Shown here: positions 12,712 to 15,177 of the stretch, in pieces
Numbering within the stretch: the stretch's first letter is position 1
How the letters are laid out: each line of letters starts with the position of its first letter
Origin: Lachnospiraceae bacterium UBA3785
GTDB taxonomy: Bacteria; Bacillota; Clostridia; Lachnospirales; Lachnospiraceae
Direction of reading: 5' to 3'
Length of the DNA stretch: 15,177 nucleotides
Assembly (NCBI GenBank): GCA_002369495.1
Contig: DFFD01000102.1
Coordinates: 1 to 15,177, forward strand
Program-made: the position numbers and the translations under genes
Notes under the pieces: generated by a model
What the model saw: only the letters and a program-made list of their open reading frames with translations
The model's database searches: none
What the model was told of the DNA's origin: nothing

Positions 12712-13932
12712 ATGAGACATCCGGAACTGCTGATCCCTGCGGGCAGCCTTGAGCTCCTGAAGGTCGCGGTGCTCTACGGGGCGGACGCGGTCTACCTGGG
12801 CGGCGAAGCCTTCGGCCTCAGGGCGAAAGCGCAGAATTTTACGGCGGAGGAGATGCGGGAGGGCATTGCATTTGCCCACGCGCGGGGCGTAAAGGTCTAC
12901 GTGACCGCCAACATCTTCGCCCACAACCGCGATATTGAGGAGGCGGAGGCGTATTTTAAGGAGCTGCGGGAGCTTCGGCCCGACGCGGTCCTCGTCGCCG
13001 ACCCGGGCATGTTCGCGCTTGCGCGCCGCGTCATGCCGGACATCGACCTGCATATCAGCACGCAGGCCAACACGACCAACTACGTCTCCTGCCGCTTCTG
13101 GCACGATCTCGGGGCGAAGCGGATCGTGACCGCGCGGGAGCTCTCGCTCGCCGAGATCCGGGAGCTGAAGGCGAAGATCCCGGAGGATCTCGAGATCGAG
13201 GCTTTCGTGCACGGGGCGATGTGCATTTCCTACTCCGGCAGGTGCCTGCTGTCCAGCTATCTGGCGGGCCGCGACGCGAACCGGGGCCTCTGCACGCACC
13301 CCTGCCGCTGGAAATACGCCCTCGTCGAGGAGACCCGGCCGGGCGAGTACATGCCGGTGGAGGAGAATGAGAGGGGGACTTTCATTTTCAACTCGAAGGA
13401 CCTCTCAATGATCGACCGCCTGCCGGACCTCTACGAGGCCGGGATCGACAGCTTCAAGGTGGAAGGCCGCATGAAGGCCGCCCTCTACGTCGCGACGGCG
13501 GCCAGGACCTACTCCCTCGCGATGCGGGATTACGAGACGGATCCGGCGCTCTATCAGGCGAACATTCCTCATTATAAGGAGGAGATCGCGGCATGCACCT
13601 ACCGGGAGTTCACGACGGGCTTCTTCTACGGGAAGCCGTCGGAGGAGGACCAGATCTACGACGGGCTGACTTATAAGAGCCCCTACACCTACCTCGGCAT
13701 CGTGGAGAGGGAGGCGGATGGACGCGTGAGGCTCATTCAGAAGAACAAATTCTCGGTCGGCGAGACGGTTGAGATCATGAAGCCGGACGGCAGAGACGTG
13801 CAGGCGAAAGTCCTTTCGATCCGCGACAGCGAGGGAAATGAAATGCCCTCAGCCCCGCACGCGAAGCAGGAGATCCATGTGGCCCTCTCCGCGGAGGCGG
13901 AGGACTGGGACATCCTGCGCAGAAGAAATTGA
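12712..13932 (+). CDS. trhP: U32-family tRNA hydroxylation protein TrhP (YrrO-like)
   Basis: A 406-residue peptidase-U32-family protein. It opens with HPELLIPAGSLELLKVAVLY and GADAVYLGGEAFGLRAKAQN, typical of the family, and has the U32 signature EAFVHGAMCISYSGRCLLSS followed by RDANRGLCTHPCRW. The four cysteines of this segment may hold an Fe-S cluster. FKVEGRMKAALYVATAARTY and FTTGFFYGKP come after. Family members first named as collagenases are now known in Escherichia coli (YegQ/TrhP) and Bacillus subtilis (YrrN/YrrO) to make 5-hydroxyuridine at tRNA U34 with prephenate. With trmR directly upstream, a ho5U-to-mo5U pathway is likely. The start at 12712 lies 8 nt after GGAGG (12699-12703). 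Ala codons are strongly biased to GCG here. A strong terminator precedes the gene. Confidence 0.88.
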   Translation: MRHPELLIPAGSLELLKVAVLYGADAVYLGGEAFGLRAKAQNFTAEEMREGIAFAHARGVKVYVTANIFAHNRDIEEAEAYFKELRELRPDAVLVADPGMFALARRVMPDIDLHISTQANTTNYVSCRFWHDLGAKRIVTARELSLAEIRELKAKIPEDLEIEAFVHGAMCISYSGRCLLSSYLAGRDANRGLCTHPCRWKYALVEETRPGEYMPVEENERGTFIFNSKDLSMIDRLPDLYEAGIDSFKVEGRMKAALYVATAARTYSLAMRDYETDPALYQANIPHYKEEIAACTYREFTTGFFYGKPSEEDQIYDGLTYKSPYTYLGIVEREADGRVRLIQKNKFSVGETVEIMKPDGRDVQAKVLSIRDSEGNEMPSAPHAKQEIHVALSAEAEDWDILRRRN

Positions 13933-14044
13933 TATCAGTTATTATGTACAAAAATATAGACAAACAAAGAACAAAATGTTACATTATAACATGTAGCAGC
14001 AACGCTTTGCGCTGAACATTTCATTATCATACCAGGAGGGCAAG
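13933..14044 (+). promoter_or_regulatory. AT-rich control region before the GH3 gene
   Basis: The first 60 bases are markedly AT-rich compared with the flanking genes. They hold a palindrome ATGTTA-N5-TAACAT (13976-13992) containing a -10-like TATAAC (13985-13990), while a TAGACA (13957-13962) has poor spacing to it. Further on, GCAACGCTTTGC (13999-14010) is an imperfect palindrome with GCAA/TTGC arms, similar in style to LacI-family operators. AGGAGG (14034-14039) with a 5-nt spacer is the ribosome binding site. This suggests a separately regulated gene, but the boxes are not certain. Confidence 0.4.
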
Positions 14045-15177
14045 ATGAAAACCAAAAAAACCGGAGCAAAGCGCGGTCTTGCGGTCATTCTGGCATCACT
14101 GTTCGTGCTGTCCATGTTTGTCACAAGCATCGCGCAGACGTGGTCGGGTAAGATCAACACTTACTTCGGAACCACCAGTTTCAAGACGGAGAAAACCGGC
14201 GAAAGCAGCGGCGACGGCATCTACTTCGATTCTGAATTTTCAACTGTGAAAGAAGTAATCGATGCCAAGGAAGCTCTTGCGCGCGAGATCTCCCAGGAAG
14301 GCACTGTTCTCTTCAAGAACGACGGCGCGCTTCCGATCGACGCAGCCAGCGAGAAGGTCACGATCTGGGGCCTCAACGCGCTCGCACCGACATTCGGCGG
14401 CCTGATCGGGTCCACCACATCCGTCAACTATGATGCGGGCCAGACCACGGTCACCCTGATCGACGCGCTGAAGGAGAACGGGGTCTCCCTGAATGAGGAA
14501 CTGCTTGCCCTCTACGGCAGCAGCAGCGCCGACACGTATCGCCGCAAGGCGGCATTTTTCGGCCAGGAAGTTCCCGGCCACTCCCTGATCCCGGTCTTCT
14601 GGCCGATGTTCGAGACGGCTGACAGCTACATGATCGGCGAGCCGCCCGCGGACTTCTACACGGCGGACGTGCTGGCTGCCGCGAAGGATACGACCGCGAT
14701 CGTGTTCCTGTCCCGCGACAGTTCCGAGGCATCCGACTATGCGGTCTCCACGATGAAGGATCCCAACGGCGACAACTTCGAGCGCCCGATGGCTCTCTCC
14801 GACAATGAGAAGGCCATGATCGAGCTGGCCAAGGCCAACTCCAACGGCAAGGTCATCGTTGTCCTGAACTCCGACGTCACGATGGAGATCGCGGATTTAA
14901 AGAACGATCCGGCCATCAGCGCGATCGTCTGGGCAGGCCTTCCGGGCGCCTACGGTTTCCGCGGCGTGGCGGACGTCCTGACCGGCGCGGTGAACCCGTC
15001 CGGCCACATTTCCGATACCTATGCGGTCAACTCCACATCCGCTCCGTCGATGCAGAACTTCGGCCTGTTCTTCTATGACGTTCCGGACGGCACGATCGAT
15101 CCGGCCAACGACAAGGGCAACTGGTACATCATCGAGACCGAAGGCATCTATGTCGGCTACAAGTACTATGAGACCCG
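14045..15177 (+). CDS. Membrane-anchored GH3 beta-glucosidase-like protein, N-terminal part
   Basis: The frame is open from ATG 14045 to the window edge (377 complete codons), so the gene is cut on the right. Residues 11-30 (GLAVILASLFVLSMFVTSIA) after a Lys/Arg-rich start form a signal anchor or signal peptide. Next comes AREISQEGTVLFKNDGALPI, which belongs to the alpha/beta-sandwich (C) domain of glycoside hydrolase family 3. VTIWGLNALAPTFGG, IVWAGLPGAYGFRGVADVLT, NPSGHISDTYAV and EGIYVGYKYYETR confirm it. In usual GH3 enzymes this domain follows the TIM barrel; here it comes first, the reversed order known from Butyrivibrio and Ruminococcus beta-glucosidases. The barrel with the nucleophile Asp should lie beyond the edge. 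The enzyme would act outside the membrane on oligosaccharides; the substrate cannot be told. Confidence 0.88.
   Translation, partial: MKTKKTGAKRGLAVILASLFVLSMFVTSIAQTWSGKINTYFGTTSFKTEKTGESSGDGIYFDSEFSTVKEVIDAKEALAREISQEGTVLFKNDGALPIDAASEKVTIWGLNALAPTFGGLIGSTTSVNYDAGQTTVTLIDALKENGVSLNEELLALYGSSSADTYRRKAAFFGQEVPGHSLIPVFWPMFETADSYMIGEPPADFYTADVLAAAKDTTAIVFLSRDSSEASDYAVSTMKDPNGDNFERPMALSDNEKAMIELAKANSNGKVIVVLNSDVTMEIADLKNDPAISAIVWAGLPGAYGFRGVADVLTGAVNPSGHISDTYAVNSTSAPSMQNFGLFFYDVPDGTIDPANDKGNWYIIETEGIYVGYKYYET

Noticed and set aside
12250..13299. Minus-strand open frame of 349 codons opposite trmR and trhP
   Set aside because: It arises from GC-rich codon choice in the real genes; no family motif and no start context.
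1..15177. CRISPR array, insertion sequence, prophage or tRNA gene
   Set aside because: No regularly spaced direct repeats, transposase or integrase motifs, or cloverleaf with a T-loop consensus were seen anywhere in the window.

Overview
The window reads as a chromosomal stretch of a Gram-positive anaerobe of the class Clostridia, most likely Lachnospiraceae-like. Gene content and order support this: dnaK-dnaJ-prmA-rsmE, then the ireB-ruvX-UPF0473 ... yrrL-trmR-trhP order known from Bacillus subtilis. The ribosome binding sites are strong (GGAGG), ThiI lacks a rhodanese domain, RNase J is present, and the GH3 enzyme at the right edge has a domain order known from rumen and gut clostridia. The family-level assignment is inference; no rRNA or tRNA gene is present to anchor it.

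Layout. (1) Positions 1-1696: the end of dnaK and complete dnaJ, closing a heat-shock operon, followed by a long inverted repeat. (2) 1881-6126: prmA, rsmE, a cysteine desulfurase and thiI, all on +. (3) 6127-6717: a highly structured stretch after thiI, then one minus-strand gene for a 77-residue HPr-like protein with its own good promoter and terminator. (4) 6718-8016: mtaB. (5) 8017-8342: a gene-free stretch whose main content (8033-8203) folds on itself as one long rod-like hairpin, followed by a clear promoter. (6) 8352-13932: a compact operon of ireB, ruvX, a UPF0473 gene, RNase J, a YlbF-family gene, a catalytic-domain-less MltG-like protein, trmR and a U32-family trhP, with a textbook terminator directly before trhP. 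(7) 14045 to the end: the start of a membrane-anchored GH3 glycosidase behind an AT-rich control region.

Functionally most genes serve translation quality and RNA metabolism. DnaK/DnaJ fold proteins; PrmA methylates ribosomal protein L11; RsmE methylates 16S rRNA. The cysteine desulfurase and ThiI make 4-thiouridine in tRNA; MtaB makes ms2t6A37; TrhP and TrmR make 5-methoxyuridine at tRNA position 34. RNase J and the YlbF-family protein point to mRNA turnover, and IreB and the MltG-like protein to cell-envelope control.

The protein-coding genes are mostly ordinary. The parts least explained by known families are the two candidate structured RNAs (6127-6298 and 8033-8203), the His15-less HPr-like protein, and the terminator placed between trmR and trhP.
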